A stretch of DNA of 35,369 bases, from contig JAILMY010000136.1 of NCBI GenBank assembly GCA_024692165.1, positions 1-35,369 of the forward strand, given 5' to 3'. The DNA comes from Butyrivibrio sp. (GTDB lineage Bacteria; Bacillota; Clostridia; Lachnospirales; Lachnospiraceae). This document shows positions 26,338 to 35,369 of this stretch, piece by piece. The notes beneath the pieces are model-generated. The model was not told the DNA's origin. It saw only the letters and a program-made list of their open reading frames with translations, and searched no databases. A program made the translations under genes and the position numbers. The number at the start of each line of letters is the position of its first letter. Positions within the stretch are counted from its first letter, which is position 1.

Positions 26338-27375
26338 TTACTCTTCTTCCAAGTGGCGCCTACGCAGCTGACCACAAGCTCCGTCTATATCCCTGCCCAT
26401 TTCTCTTCTAATAGTAACATTTATATGATTTTTTTCAAGTTTGTTTTTGAAAGAGAGCGCTCCGGCGCGGTCTGTAGGCTTAAAGGTTCGCTCTTTTATC
26501 GGATTTACGGGGATTAGATTAACAACAGCATTGATTCCCTTTAAAAGTTCTGACAATTCAGCCGCATCCTCTTCGGTATCGTTGACTCCGCTCACCAAAG
26601 AGTACTCGAATGTCAACTGCCTGTCTGTCTTGTCAAAATAGGTCTTGCAGGCATCCAGAACCTCGTGGATCTCGTACTGATTGGCTATAGGCATCAGCTC
26701 TTTTCTCTTATCGTTATTGGACGCATGAAGAGAAAGTGCCAGATTTATGGAAAGGTTTTCCTCTGCCAACCTCAGGATATTTGGCACAATTCCGCAGGTG
26801 GAAACCGTAAGGTTCCTCTGGCTCATATTGATGCCGTTTTCATCGGTAAGGAGCTTTATAAACTTCAGCAGATTGTCGTAGTTATCCAGGGGCTCTCCGC
26901 TTCCCATGACTACAACGCGTGATATCTTTTCCCCGGTGATCCTGGCGATGGAATATATCTGATCCAGCATCTCCGACGGCAAAAGATTTCGCTCAACGCC
27001 GTCCAGTGTTGATGCACAGAATTTACACCCCATTCGGCAGCCCACCTGAGATGATATGCAGACGCTGTTGCCGAATTTATACTTCATGAATACGCTCTCA
27101 ATGACGTTTCCGTCTGACAGAGCAAAAAGAAATTTCTTGGTGTCGTCAATCTGTGACTCCTGAACTCTCACCGCTCTCAGGCAGGTATATGCGAAGTTGT
27201 CCGAAAGCTTCTGTTTCAAAGCCTTGGAGATGTTAGTCATCTCCTCATAGTCCCTGGCCATTTTCCTGTGCATCCACTCATAGAGCTGCTTGGCACGAAA
27301 GGCCGGTTCTCCAAGACCCTTGATGGCTTCGGTGAGCTCTGCCAGTGTCAGAGACTTGATATCTGTTTTTTCCAT
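26338..27375 (-). CDS. rlmN: 23S rRNA/tRNA adenine-C2 methyltransferase RlmN (radical SAM)
   Basis: CRMGCKFCAST radical-SAM motif, VVMGSGEPLDNYDN, RREMGRDIDGACGQLR. Confidence 0.96.
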   Translation of the reverse strand: MEKTDIKSLTLAELTEAIKGLGEPAFRAKQLYEWMHRKMARDYEEMTNISKALKQKLSDNFAYTCLRAVRVQESQIDDTKKFLFALSDGNVIESVFMKYKFGNSVCISSQVGCRMGCKFCASTLDGVERNLLPSEMLDQIYSIARITGEKISRVVVMGSGEPLDNYDNLLKFIKLLTDENGINMSQRNLTVSTCGIVPNILRLAEENLSINLALSLHASNNDKRKELMPIANQYEIHEVLDACKTYFDKTDRQLTFEYSLVSGVNDTEEDAAELSELLKGINAVVNLIPVNPIKERTFKPTDRAGALSFKNKLEKNHINVTIRREMGRDIDGACGQLRRRHLEEE

Positions 27376-27623
27376 TTTTATAATCCTATAAAGCTATGTA
27401 CTCTGAATTCTTGCAAAAGCCGATAATATACGGCTAATATCATTTTTTATATGCACATTTGCTCTTCTTTTTGACTTTTTGTTCTAAATTTGTCCTATAA
27501 ATCAGATAAATATTGTCACTCTATATGTCTTTTCCCTTATAATCGCCCTTTTACCATACAAAAAAAAACATATAATACTTTAAATAAGTTCAGTTTTATA
27601 TGAAATCATCCTCTAGAACAACA

Positions 27624-29009
27624 TTAACTAATACGTCTAAGCTTAGCAATGAAAAATCCGTCGGTGCCGTGCTTTCCCGGAATGAGCTGGATCTGGCCGA
27701 CCGAGGTCTTGCCTGCGGCGTCTTTTGGCTGCTTAACACTATCCGCCAGCTCTTTAGGAAGTTTGTCGAAAAAATCCACTGGTTCGAAAGGCAGCTCATC
27801 GCAGATGCGCTTCACCATATCTTCGTTCTCTGCCTTGTTAACGGTGCAGGTGGAGTAGATAAGATATCCACCGACCTTTACATAGTCCCATGAAGATTTT
27901 ACGATCTCCCACTGAAGATGCTCCAGCTCCTCCAGGCCTGAGGGCTTTACATTGAGCTTTATGTCGTTCTTACGGCCAAGGATTCCAAGGCCGGAACAGG
28001 GAACATCCAGGTATAGAATGTCCGCAGAACCATTCAGCTTCTCGTCGTGGATCTTGGCATCATGAACCTGTGTCAAGATATTGGAAAGTCCAAGGCGCTC
28101 CGCGTTATCCCTGATAAGATCGCACTTTCTCTCGGATATGTCTCTGGAAATTACCTTGCCTTCTACTCCGACCCTCTCTGCTGCATGCAGAGACTTGCCT
28201 CCGGGCGCAGCACAGACATCAACAACCATCTGCCCGGGCTGTGGGTCTGCTATCTGAGTTACCAGCATGGAGCTGACGTCCTGAACAGCATACTTTCCTT
28301 CCGCAAATCCCGGCAGGAACATGATGTTATCTGTCTTTTCAAGTTCAAGTGCATAGGGCAAAAGAGAATTTCTCTTAACCTGCGCTCCGGCTGCCGTAAG
28401 CTCTTTTTCCAGAGTCTCAATATCACAGCTCTGGGGCAATCCCCTGGTAACCCTGATGGTTGTGGGCCTTGCTGTCAAAAAGAACTTAAGCATGTCCTCA
28501 GTTCTTTCAAAGCCGTATTCCGAAAGCCACATTTTACAGAGCCACAGCGGAGTTGAATAGACCACGGAAAGGTAGTCCACACCACCGCCACTCTCCTTGG
28601 ATGGGTACTCTATTTTGTCTTTATTTCTTGAAATGTTGCGCAGAACTCCGTTAACAAAGCCCTTAAGGCCGCTGAACTTATGCTTTATGGCAAGCTTCAC
28701 CGCCTCATTGCAGGCAGCACTGTCCGGAATCTGATCCATGAACATTATCTGATAAACGCTCATGCGCATCAGACTTCTGATGAAGGGCTGCATCTTTTTT
28801 ACCGGTGTCTTGGAAAAAGAGTCCAGAACATAATCAATCTGGATATTTCTCTCAAGGCACCCGTCAGTAACCCTTTTGATAAAGGCCTTGTCTCTGGTCT
28901 CAAGATAGTCATATTTAGTCAGGGTATCCTTGAGAAGAGACTTCTTTCTGGTATCTGACTTGTCATATTCCATAAGTACGCTGAGTACTATTTCTCTTGT
29001 ATTTGGCAT
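27624..29009 (-). CDS. rsmB: 16S rRNA m5C967 methyltransferase RsmB
   Basis: NusB-like N-terminus, QDVSSMLV, VCAAPGGKSLHAAE, LDVPCSGLG, YSTCTVNKAENE. Confidence 0.95.
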   Translation of the reverse strand: MPNTREIVLSVLMEYDKSDTRKKSLLKDTLTKYDYLETRDKAFIKRVTDGCLERNIQIDYVLDSFSKTPVKKMQPFIRSLMRMSVYQIMFMDQIPDSAACNEAVKLAIKHKFSGLKGFVNGVLRNISRNKDKIEYPSKESGGGVDYLSVVYSTPLWLCKMWLSEYGFERTEDMLKFFLTARPTTIRVTRGLPQSCDIETLEKELTAAGAQVKRNSLLPYALELEKTDNIMFLPGFAEGKYAVQDVSSMLVTQIADPQPGQMVVDVCAAPGGKSLHAAERVGVEGKVISRDISERKCDLIRDNAERLGLSNILTQVHDAKIHDEKLNGSADILYLDVPCSGLGILGRKNDIKLNVKPSGLEELEHLQWEIVKSSWDYVKVGGYLIYSTCTVNKAENEDMVKRICDELPFEPVDFFDKLPKELADSVKQPKDAAGKTSVGQIQLIPGKHGTDGFFIAKLRRIS

Positions 29010-29012
29010 AGT

Positions 29013-29717
29013 TTATCTTCTTCTGTTGTTTATCATTATAAGTCTGAGGAGCTGTACAACTGCTGATGCAGCGCTGGCCACATAGGTCATGGCTGCAGCA
29101 CGTAAAACCTTTCTTGTATCACCGATCTCATCGTGGCCAAGGATTCCGTATTCCTCCAGCATTACCAGTGCTCTGCCCGATGCATTGAACTCAACAGGCA
29201 GTGTCACCAGCTGGAAAAGAACTGCCAAAGAAAATACCATTATTCCAAGGGTAATGAGGGGTCTGAGACTTAAGAACATTCCCAGAATAAGGAGTGGGAT
29301 TCCGGCTCTTGAACCAATGTTGGCCGCCGGCAGGATAGCTGTTCTTACCTGAAGGGGCAGGTAAGCATTGTAATGCTGGAGCACATGTCCGCACTCATGG
29401 GCAGCAACCCCCACCGCCGCTACGCTGTTTGAGTTATAGGTGGCATCTGAAAGATTAACTGTCTTATTTCTTGGGTCATAGTGATCTGTAAGATTTCCAC
29501 TCACATGCTGCACTGTTACATCATTTATTCCATTTCTTCTGAGAATTTCCATTGCTGCCTGGGCTCCGGTAAGTCCGCTCATGCTGCGGATCTTCGCATA
29601 CTTCCTGTAAACCGATGAAACCCTAGCACTGGCAACCATGCAAAGAATTCCCATAATGATAACCAAAATATACATTGGATCTATTCCGTATCCATATCTC
29701 ATTCCACCGTAATACAT
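29013..29717 (-). CDS. yugP: YugP-like zinc metallopeptidase (membrane)
   Basis: VGVAAHECGHVLQH HExxH-type motif, LPVEFNASGRAL, multiple TMs; located between fmt and rsmB. Confidence 0.92.
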   Translation of the reverse strand: MYYGGMRYGYGIDPMYILVIIMGILCMVASARVSSVYRKYAKIRSMSGLTGAQAAMEILRRNGINDVTVQHVSGNLTDHYDPRNKTVNLSDATYNSNSVAAVGVAAHECGHVLQHYNAYLPLQVRTAILPAANIGSRAGIPLLILGMFLSLRPLITLGIMVFSLAVLFQLVTLPVEFNASGRALVMLEEYGILGHDEIGDTRKVLRAAAMTYVASAASAVVQLLRLIMINNRRR

Positions 29718-29786
29718 AACTTTTTTCGCCTCTTTTCAAATTATTATTTTGTTACAGCCAATATATTTGCAATTTCGCTCCGCTCT

Positions 29787-30725
29787 TCACTTTCCAAGCT
29801 TCGTTCCCACACAAAGTTTATAGCCAAGAAGGAAATTCTTTACCGCCATCCTCTTTTTGCCCTCAAGCTGAAGCTCGAGAATCTTAAGGAAGCCCTCGCC
29901 GCATTTAACAGTAAAAGAATCCTTGGAAACTTCCACAACTGTACCGCTCTCTGCTGCGTGATTACTTGCATCGGATAAAACCTGTGCGTCCCAGATTTTG
30001 AGCATCTTGCCATCGAGATGAGTGAAGGCACTGGGCCAGGGATTAAGACCCCTTACAAGGTTTCTTATGCTGTCTGCATCTTTATTAAAGTCGATTAGTC
30101 CCATGTCCTTGGAAAGTTTGCCGCACTTGGTGGCCTTAGCTTCGTCCTGGGGTACCGGGGTAAGCTCGCCCCTTTCAATCATGGGAAGTGCCTCTACAAT
30201 AAGCTCTGCTCCAAGAACAGAGAGCTTGTCAAAAAGACCTCCTCCGGTCTCATTTTCATCAATCGGAATTGTCTTCTGAATCAGGATGTCGCCTGTATCC
30301 ATGCCTGCTGCCATCTGCATGATGGTAACGCCTGTCTCCTTTTCCCCGTCGATGATGGACTGCTGAATAGGAGCTGCCCCTCTGTACTTGGGAAGAAGAG
30401 ATGCATGGATGTTTACGCATCCAAACTTTGGAATATCCAGGATCTCCTGGGAAAGAATCTGACCAAAGGCCGCTACAACGTAGATATCCGCATCATATTT
30501 TTTAAGCTCAGCCACGTTCTCAGGAAGCTTTATCCTGACCGGCTGGAAAACATTAAGGCCATGCTCAACAGCGCACTGCTTAACCTCCGAAAACTGCAGC
30601 TCACCGCTTCTGCCCTTGGGCTTATCAGGCTGGGTCACTACAAGTACCACTTCATGCCCCGCCTCTATTATTTTCTCCAGAGCACCCCTGGCAAAATCAG
30701 GAGTCCCCATAAATACTATCTTCAT
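29787..30725 (-). CDS. fmt: Methionyl-tRNA formyltransferase
   Basis: MKIVFMGTPDFARGALE, NIHASLLPKYRGAAPIQ, GLNPWPSAFT. Confidence 0.97.
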   Translation of the reverse strand: MKIVFMGTPDFARGALEKIIEAGHEVVLVVTQPDKPKGRSGELQFSEVKQCAVEHGLNVFQPVRIKLPENVAELKKYDADIYVVAAFGQILSQEILDIPKFGCVNIHASLLPKYRGAAPIQQSIIDGEKETGVTIMQMAAGMDTGDILIQKTIPIDENETGGGLFDKLSVLGAELIVEALPMIERGELTPVPQDEAKATKCGKLSKDMGLIDFNKDADSIRNLVRGLNPWPSAFTHLDGKMLKIWDAQVLSDASNHAAESGTVVEVSKDSFTVKCGEGFLKILELQLEGKKRMAVKNFLLGYKLCVGTKLGK

Positions 30726-30747
30726 TATTGCCTCCTTAAATCAGGAC

Positions 30748-30793
30748 ATAAAAATCCCTAAAATGATATTTCTAGTTTACCATTTTAGGGATT
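30748..30793 (-). terminator. Terminator of the thi operon (thiC end)
   Basis: 13-bp perfect stem AATCCCTAAAATG/CATTTTAGGGATT (30753-30765/30781-30793), TTTT on minus. Confidence 0.8.
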
Positions 30794-30849
30794 ATATGTC
30801 ATTTGCTTCGCTACCGGCCGGGTAACGAGCCACGTATTTTCATTTTCTT

Positions 30850-32154
30850 TTACAGAATATCAATATGCTCACCTGCGAGAGCCTTGTTCATACTGCGGAC
30901 TGCACAGAATTTGCCGCACATTGAACAGGTGTCATCAAACTCAGGAGCTCTGTCAGCTCTGATTGATCTTGCTGTTTCAGGATCAAGGGCACACTCCCAC
31001 TGCTTATCCCAATCAAATGCCTTTCTTGCATCCGCCATCTGGTTATCTATATCCATTGCATGTGGGATTTTCTTGGCAATGTCAGCTGCATGCGCTGCGA
31101 TTCTTGAAGCAATTATGCCCTGCTTAACATCATCGACATTCGGAAGTGCAAGGTGCTCAGCAGGTGTCACATAGCAAAGGAATGCTGCCCCTGCTGCCCC
31201 GGCTATAGCCCCGCCTATTGCAGAAGTAATGTGATCGTATCCAGGTGCAATATCTGTAACAAGAGGTCCAAGTACATAGAAAGGAGCGCCTCCGCAAATG
31301 GTCTGCTGCATTTTCATGTTCGCTTCAATCTGATCCATAGGCATATGTCCAGGGCCTTCAACCATTACCTGTACATCTTTTTCCCAGGCTCTCTTTGTGA
31401 GTTCCCCAAGCCTTACCAGTTCCTCAATCTGGCATACATCAGAAGCATCTGCAAGGCATCCGGGTCTGCAGGCATCTCCTAAAGAAATGGTCACATCGTA
31501 CTCCCTGCAGATCTCAAGAATCTCATCGTAATACTCATAGAAAGGATTCTCCTCTCCTGTCATGGTCATCCAGGCAAAAACAAGGGATCCACCTCTTGAA
31601 ACAATATTCATTTTCCTCTTGTGATTCTTTATCTGATCTATTGTCTTTCTGGTGATTCCGCAGTGGAGAGTCACAAAATCAACTCCGTCCTGAGCGTGAA
31701 GCCTTATTACATCAATAAAGTCCTTGGCTGTAAGCTCAGAGAGGTCTCTCTGATAATGGATAACACTGTCATAAACCGGCACTGTTCCAAGCATAACCGG
31801 ACACTCATCAACGAGTTTTTTTCTAAAAGGCTGGGTATTTCCGTGAGAAGACAGATCCATAATGGCATCAGCTCCCATATTAACTGCAGCCATGACCTTC
31901 TCCATCTCAATACTATAATCCTTGCAGTCTCTTGAAACGCCAAGGTTAACATTTATCTTGGTCTTAAGCATGGAGCCCACTCCCTTTGGCTTTAAGCACT
32001 TGTGGTTTTTGTTTGCGCAGATTGCAACCTGTCCCCTTGCTACAAGATCCCTAATTTCCTCTGCAGTCCTGTATTCATCCTGTGCCACAGCTTCCATCTG
32101 TGGTGTGATGATACCATTTCTTGCTGCTTCCATCTGTGTTACGTAATTCTCCAT
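30850..32154 (-). CDS. thiC: Phosphomethylpyrimidine synthase ThiC
   Basis: [47 protein letters not shown]; start trimmed to MENYVTQM. Confidence 0.97.
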   Translation of the reverse strand: MENYVTQMEAARNGIITPQMEAVAQDEYRTAEEIRDLVARGQVAICANKNHKCLKPKGVGSMLKTKINVNLGVSRDCKDYSIEMEKVMAAVNMGADAIMDLSSHGNTQPFRKKLVDECPVMLGTVPVYDSVIHYQRDLSELTAKDFIDVIRLHAQDGVDFVTLHCGITRKTIDQIKNHKRKMNIVSRGGSLVFAWMTMTGEENPFYEYYDEILEICREYDVTISLGDACRPGCLADASDVCQIEELVRLGELTKRAWEKDVQVMVEGPGHMPMDQIEANMKMQQTICGGAPFYVLGPLVTDIAPGYDHITSAIGGAIAGAAGAAFLCYVTPAEHLALPNVDDVKQGIIASRIAAHAADIAKKIPHAMDIDNQMADARKAFDWDKQWECALDPETARSIRADRAPEFDDTCSMCGKFCAVRSMNKALAGEHIDIL

Positions 32155-32199
32155 ATCAATCTCCCAACCGGGCATGCGCCCTCTTTTTTTCATATCTGC

Positions 32200-32245
32200 G
32201 CTGCGATTAACAGCGAAAAACTCATTTTGTGCTGCGATTAACAGC
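32200..32245. repeat. Tandem copies of GCTGCGATTAACAGC (31-bp period) between thiD and thiC
   Basis: Exact 15-mer at 32200-32214 and 32231-32245, each able to form a GCTG/CAGC stem. Confidence 0.7.
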
Positions 32246-32268
32246 AAAAAATCCCTCTTCAATGTCTT

Positions 32269-33195
32269 TTAAATGTTTATGCTATGAATAAGCGGCCCTC
32301 TTCCATGACCGATTTCAAGCTCCGCTCTTATGCAGGCTTCTATATACTTCCTGGCATGCTTTACCGCTGTTTCAAGATTCATGCCAAGTGCAAGGTTACT
32401 TGCTATGGCGCTGGACAAGGTGCATCCTGTGCCATGAGTGTTCGGGTTATCTATCCGCTCTCCGAAAATCCATACCTTCACAAAGGGCTCCGCGCTCTGA
32501 GCATTCTTATGAGCGTCTTTTACCGCCTTGGTTTGCGACTCTCTTTTCAGGTTGACTAGGAGCAGGTCATTTGATGTGTTGTCAAAAGAGGTGCCGTCTA
32601 TGCTTTTCTCTTCCGGTCCAAAGCTATTGCTGTGTCCCCCCTTTAAAAGAACACTGCAACCATAGTTCTCCGAAAGGCATTCTGCTGCCTTTTCCATATC
32701 CCTGTAAGAAGTAATACTCATTTCACTAAGCCTTTCAGCTTCCGGAATATTCGGGGTTATGAGCCTTACACGGGAAAATAGCTCTCGCTTTAATGTAGAC
32801 AACGCCTTTTCTCTTGTCAGCTCTGTCCCTGATGTGGAACTAAGCACAGGGTCCAGAACGACATTCTTACATTCATACTTATCAATTATTTTGGCAACTG
32901 CAAGCATAGCATCGCTCCCCGGCAGCATTCCGACCTTCACTGCATCCGGCACTATGTCATCAAAAACAGACCTTAGCTGCGCTCCTATGAAATCCGCAGC
33001 AACAGGCATTACCCCTTGTACTCCAAGAGTATTCTGGGCTGTGAGCGCTGTGACTACGCTCATACCGTATACTCCATGCGCTTCAAAGGTTTTTAGATCT
33101 GCCTGTATACCAGCGCCTCCCGAAGAGTCACTGCCCGCTATACTAAGTACACTTTTCTGGTTCATATATTCCTTCCCAGGCCGTAAGCCCTTCAT
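32269..33195 (-). CDS. thiD: Hydroxymethylpyrimidine/phosphomethylpyrimidine kinase ThiD
   Basis: [60 protein letters not shown]. Confidence 0.96.
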   Translation of the reverse strand: MKGLRPGKEYMNQKSVLSIAGSDSSGGAGIQADLKTFEAHGVYGMSVVTALTAQNTLGVQGVMPVAADFIGAQLRSVFDDIVPDAVKVGMLPGSDAMLAVAKIIDKYECKNVVLDPVLSSTSGTELTREKALSTLKRELFSRVRLITPNIPEAERLSEMSITSYRDMEKAAECLSENYGCSVLLKGGHSNSFGPEEKSIDGTSFDNTSNDLLLVNLKRESQTKAVKDAHKNAQSAEPFVKVWIFGERIDNPNTHGTGCTLSSAIASNLALGMNLETAVKHARKYIEACIRAELEIGHGRGPLIHSINI

Positions 33196-34661
33196 ACTTC
33201 CTTATGGATTTCTTCAAATCTCTCCAGCAGCTTAGCAGCCTCTTTTCCCGAGTCCTCAGCCTTCATGATTGCTGAAACAACGCATATTCCTGCTATCGGA
33301 ACGCCTTTGAGAATATCGATGTTATCCTTATTAAGGCCGCCTATGGCATTTACGGGTATCGGGACAGCGCCGCATATGTCTCTTAGCGTATCCACAGAGG
33401 TCAGAACAGTCTTAACCTTGGTAGTTGTAGGGTAAATCGCTCCAACTCCGAGATAGTCCGCACCCTGCTCGTATGCTTCAAGTGCCTGGGGAACAGTCTT
33501 AGTAGTTGCTCCAATGATCATTGACTTTCCAACGATTTTTCTTGCAATATAAACCGGCATATCACTCTGACCAAGGTGCACTCCCTCTGCGCCTACAGCC
33601 ATAGCCACATCCAGGCGATCATCTATGATTAGTGGTACATTATAGGCCTTGGTTAACTCATGGACCTTTGACGCCAGGTTCATGTACTCCCTTGTAGACT
33701 TGTCCTTTTCCCTGAGCTGAAGGATTGTAACTCCGCTCTTAAGGGCTGCTTCCACCTTTCCAAGAAAAACTTCTTCAGAAAGCCCCGTACTGTCAGTAAC
33801 CAGATATAACCTCATCTGTTCTTTGCTAAGTCTATTCATGTCCTGTCTGTTCTCCTGCTCTTCTTCATAGGAAAAATAAAGTTCATCCAAAAGTGCCGTC
33901 TGAAAACTTCCGGCCCCTGTTCTTTCGCCTTTAAGCAGGGGGATTTCACCACTTTCACCAGCGCTACTGCCTTTTGCTCCGAGCCTGTATGCTGCTTTTT
34001 CTCCTGCACTTCCAAATAGGAAACAGGCTTTTTTCACGGATTTAAGGGAAGGTTCCTTTGCAAGGAGCGTAGCACAGATAGCCCCTAGCATGCAGCCGGT
34101 ACCTGTAACCATGCTCATCATGAAGTGTCCCCTGTCGTTAAGATATACCAGGTCGCCATCTGTGATAATGTCTCTTTTTCCTGTGGCAAGAATAAAAGCT
34201 GCGAACTTTTTCGACAGCATTTTTGTTATCTCTGCCACTTCATCAGCAGTATCGTTTCCTTCTGCATCCACACCCCTGCTCCTATATGTGCAATCCGCAA
34301 GAGCCTTTATTTCTGAATAATTCCCCTTAATGAGCAGGGTCTGTCTTTTGCCAGGCTCTTTCCTTAAATCCAGAAGTTCAAAAAAGAAATCCCTTCTAAG
34401 TTTTGAACAGGCTACTCCAACAGCATCTATCACGATCGGAATCTCTTTTTCCAGGGCAGCCTTAAAAGATATCCTCATAGCTTCCATTCTTGTATCAGAG
34501 ATATTTCCGAAATTCAGCAAAAGAGCCTGCGCTACGTCTGTTATTTCTTTTACCTCACGTGGGTGCTCTGCCATTATAGGCTTTGCATCAAGGGAAAGAA
34601 CTGCATTTGCACACAGCATCATCGAAATTGGATTTGTTATGCAGTGAATGAGATCCGACAT
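33192..34661 (-). CDS. Fused hydroxyethylthiazole kinase (ThiM) - thiamine-phosphate synthase (ThiE)
   Basis: N-half [33 protein letters not shown] ... TGTGCMLGA (ThiM); C-half [10 protein letters not shown]...TILQLREKD...[21 protein letters not shown]...[11 protein letters not shown] (ThiE). Confidence 0.95.
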   Translation of the reverse strand: MSDLIHCITNPISMMLCANAVLSLDAKPIMAEHPREVKEITDVAQALLLNFGNISDTRMEAMRISFKAALEKEIPIVIDAVGVACSKLRRDFFFELLDLRKEPGKRQTLLIKGNYSEIKALADCTYRSRGVDAEGNDTADEVAEITKMLSKKFAAFILATGKRDIITDGDLVYLNDRGHFMMSMVTGTGCMLGAICATLLAKEPSLKSVKKACFLFGSAGEKAAYRLGAKGSSAGESGEIPLLKGERTGAGSFQTALLDELYFSYEEEQENRQDMNRLSKEQMRLYLVTDSTGLSEEVFLGKVEAALKSGVTILQLREKDKSTREYMNLASKVHELTKAYNVPLIIDDRLDVAMAVGAEGVHLGQSDMPVYIARKIVGKSMIIGATTKTVPQALEAYEQGADYLGVGAIYPTTTKVKTVLTSVDTLRDICGAVPIPVNAIGGLNKDNIDILKGVPIAGICVVSAIMKAEDSGKEAAKLLERFEEIHKEV

Positions 34662-35198
34662 TTATGCTGCCTTCTTTCTCTCGATTTCTTCACCTGAGAG
34701 GCTGTTTTGAATCTTCGTAAGAACTCCTGCATGCTTGAGGTGAAGCAATAGTACAAGCGCAATGCTTCCGCCGATCAACGTTCCCATGATGAAGGAAGGA
34801 ACATAGAAAAACCAGGTAAGGCCCTCTTTTCCCCATAAATAGGTCATTACCGGGTATGAAACTATGGCGCCGATGACACCTGTTCCAAATATTTCGCCCA
34901 GAACAGCGGCTATTATCTTACCTTTTGATAATCTGTAGAGAATACCTGACAGTGCAGCACCGAATACCGCACCAGTAAGAGCCAGCGGGGGAATCCCCAT
35001 TATCATCATCCTGATGATGCCAATAAGAACTGCGCAGGTGATTGAATAAACAGGTCCCATAAATACCGCGCAGGTGATGTTGATAAGATGCGCCATGGGA
35101 CACATTCCTTCAACCCTGAGGATCGGTGATATAACAACCCCCATTGCCACAAACATAGCAAGCATAACCATCCTCAACAATTTGTTACTTTTCTTCAT
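34662..35198 (-). CDS. thiW: ThiW-like ECF transporter S component (predicted thiazole/thiamine precursor uptake)
   Basis: Multi-TM; VISPILRVEGMCPMAHLINITCAVFMGPVY; directly 5' of thiM-thiE; start trimmed to MKKSNKLL with RBS AGGAGG. Confidence 0.85.
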   Translation of the reverse strand: MKKSNKLLRMVMLAMFVAMGVVISPILRVEGMCPMAHLINITCAVFMGPVYSITCAVLIGIIRMMIMGIPPLALTGAVFGAALSGILYRLSKGKIIAAVLGEIFGTGVIGAIVSYPVMTYLWGKEGLTWFFYVPSFIMGTLIGGSIALVLLLHLKHAGVLTKIQNSLSGEEIERKKAA

Positions 35199-35242
35199 AT
35201 CATTTCCTCCTGATGTTTGGCGGAATGTTTGTAAAACAAGAA

Positions 35243-35293
35243 AGCATGTTGCTTGCAACATGCTCGCGCCGAGCGCGGTTGCATTTATGCAAC
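35243..35293. repeat. Cluster of palindromes in the thiW leader
   Basis: AGCATGTTGC-TT-GCAACATGCT (35243-35264), GCTCG-CGC-CGAGC (35262-35274), GTTGCAT-TT-ATGCAAC (35278-35293). Confidence 0.75.
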
Positions 35294-35369
35294 ATTTGCC
35301 TATCGCGCGAGTGCGCATCCATAGCGGAGCGTTTTTTATGATATAGGAATTTCGGAGAAATTTCCTATA

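Noticed and set aside
32155-32262. N-terminal extension of ThiC in the ORF track ([16 protein letters not shown]...)
   Set aside because: Encoded by the duplicated hairpin spacer; ThiC homology begins at MENYVTQM with its own RBS

Overview
Chromosomal window from a Firmicutes/Clostridia-type bacterium, probably Lachnospiraceae (Butyrivibrio-like, by protein style only). Most genes are on the minus strand. Left to right: a CobW/G3E GTPase fragment and a Fur-family regulator; a LysR regulator with a candidate 23-aa ORF upstream; an alpha/beta hydrolase; a methyltransferase; a decayed region with a GNAT pseudogene and tandem repeats; an ABM monooxygenase; DUF998; an EAL-PAS-GGDEF protein; a membrane/TrkA-N-like/RyR protein adjacent to a WYL regulator; GH31, OYE-type flavoenzyme and patatin genes; a second EAL protein; an Fe-S aldo/keto reductase; an aminotransferase; a histidine phosphatase; the conserved block rsgA-prkC-prpC-rlmN-rsmB-yugP-fmt; and a thiamine locus thiC-thiD-thiM/thiE fusion-thiW. 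The best candidate for an under-described system is the WYL regulator plus TM/TrkA-N/RyR pair (9019-11895). Several non-coding structures are also notable: paired TGCAAC-N3-GTTGCA palindromes beside the Fur gene, a 19-bp and a 17-bp tandem repeat, a perfect 19-bp palindrome at the predicted start site of the aldo/keto reductase promoter, a three-half-site array upstream of DUF998, a structured intergenic segment before the EAL gene, and a palindrome-rich thiW leader with no recognisable TPP riboswitch. All calls are from reading the sequence and ORF translations; no database search was run.
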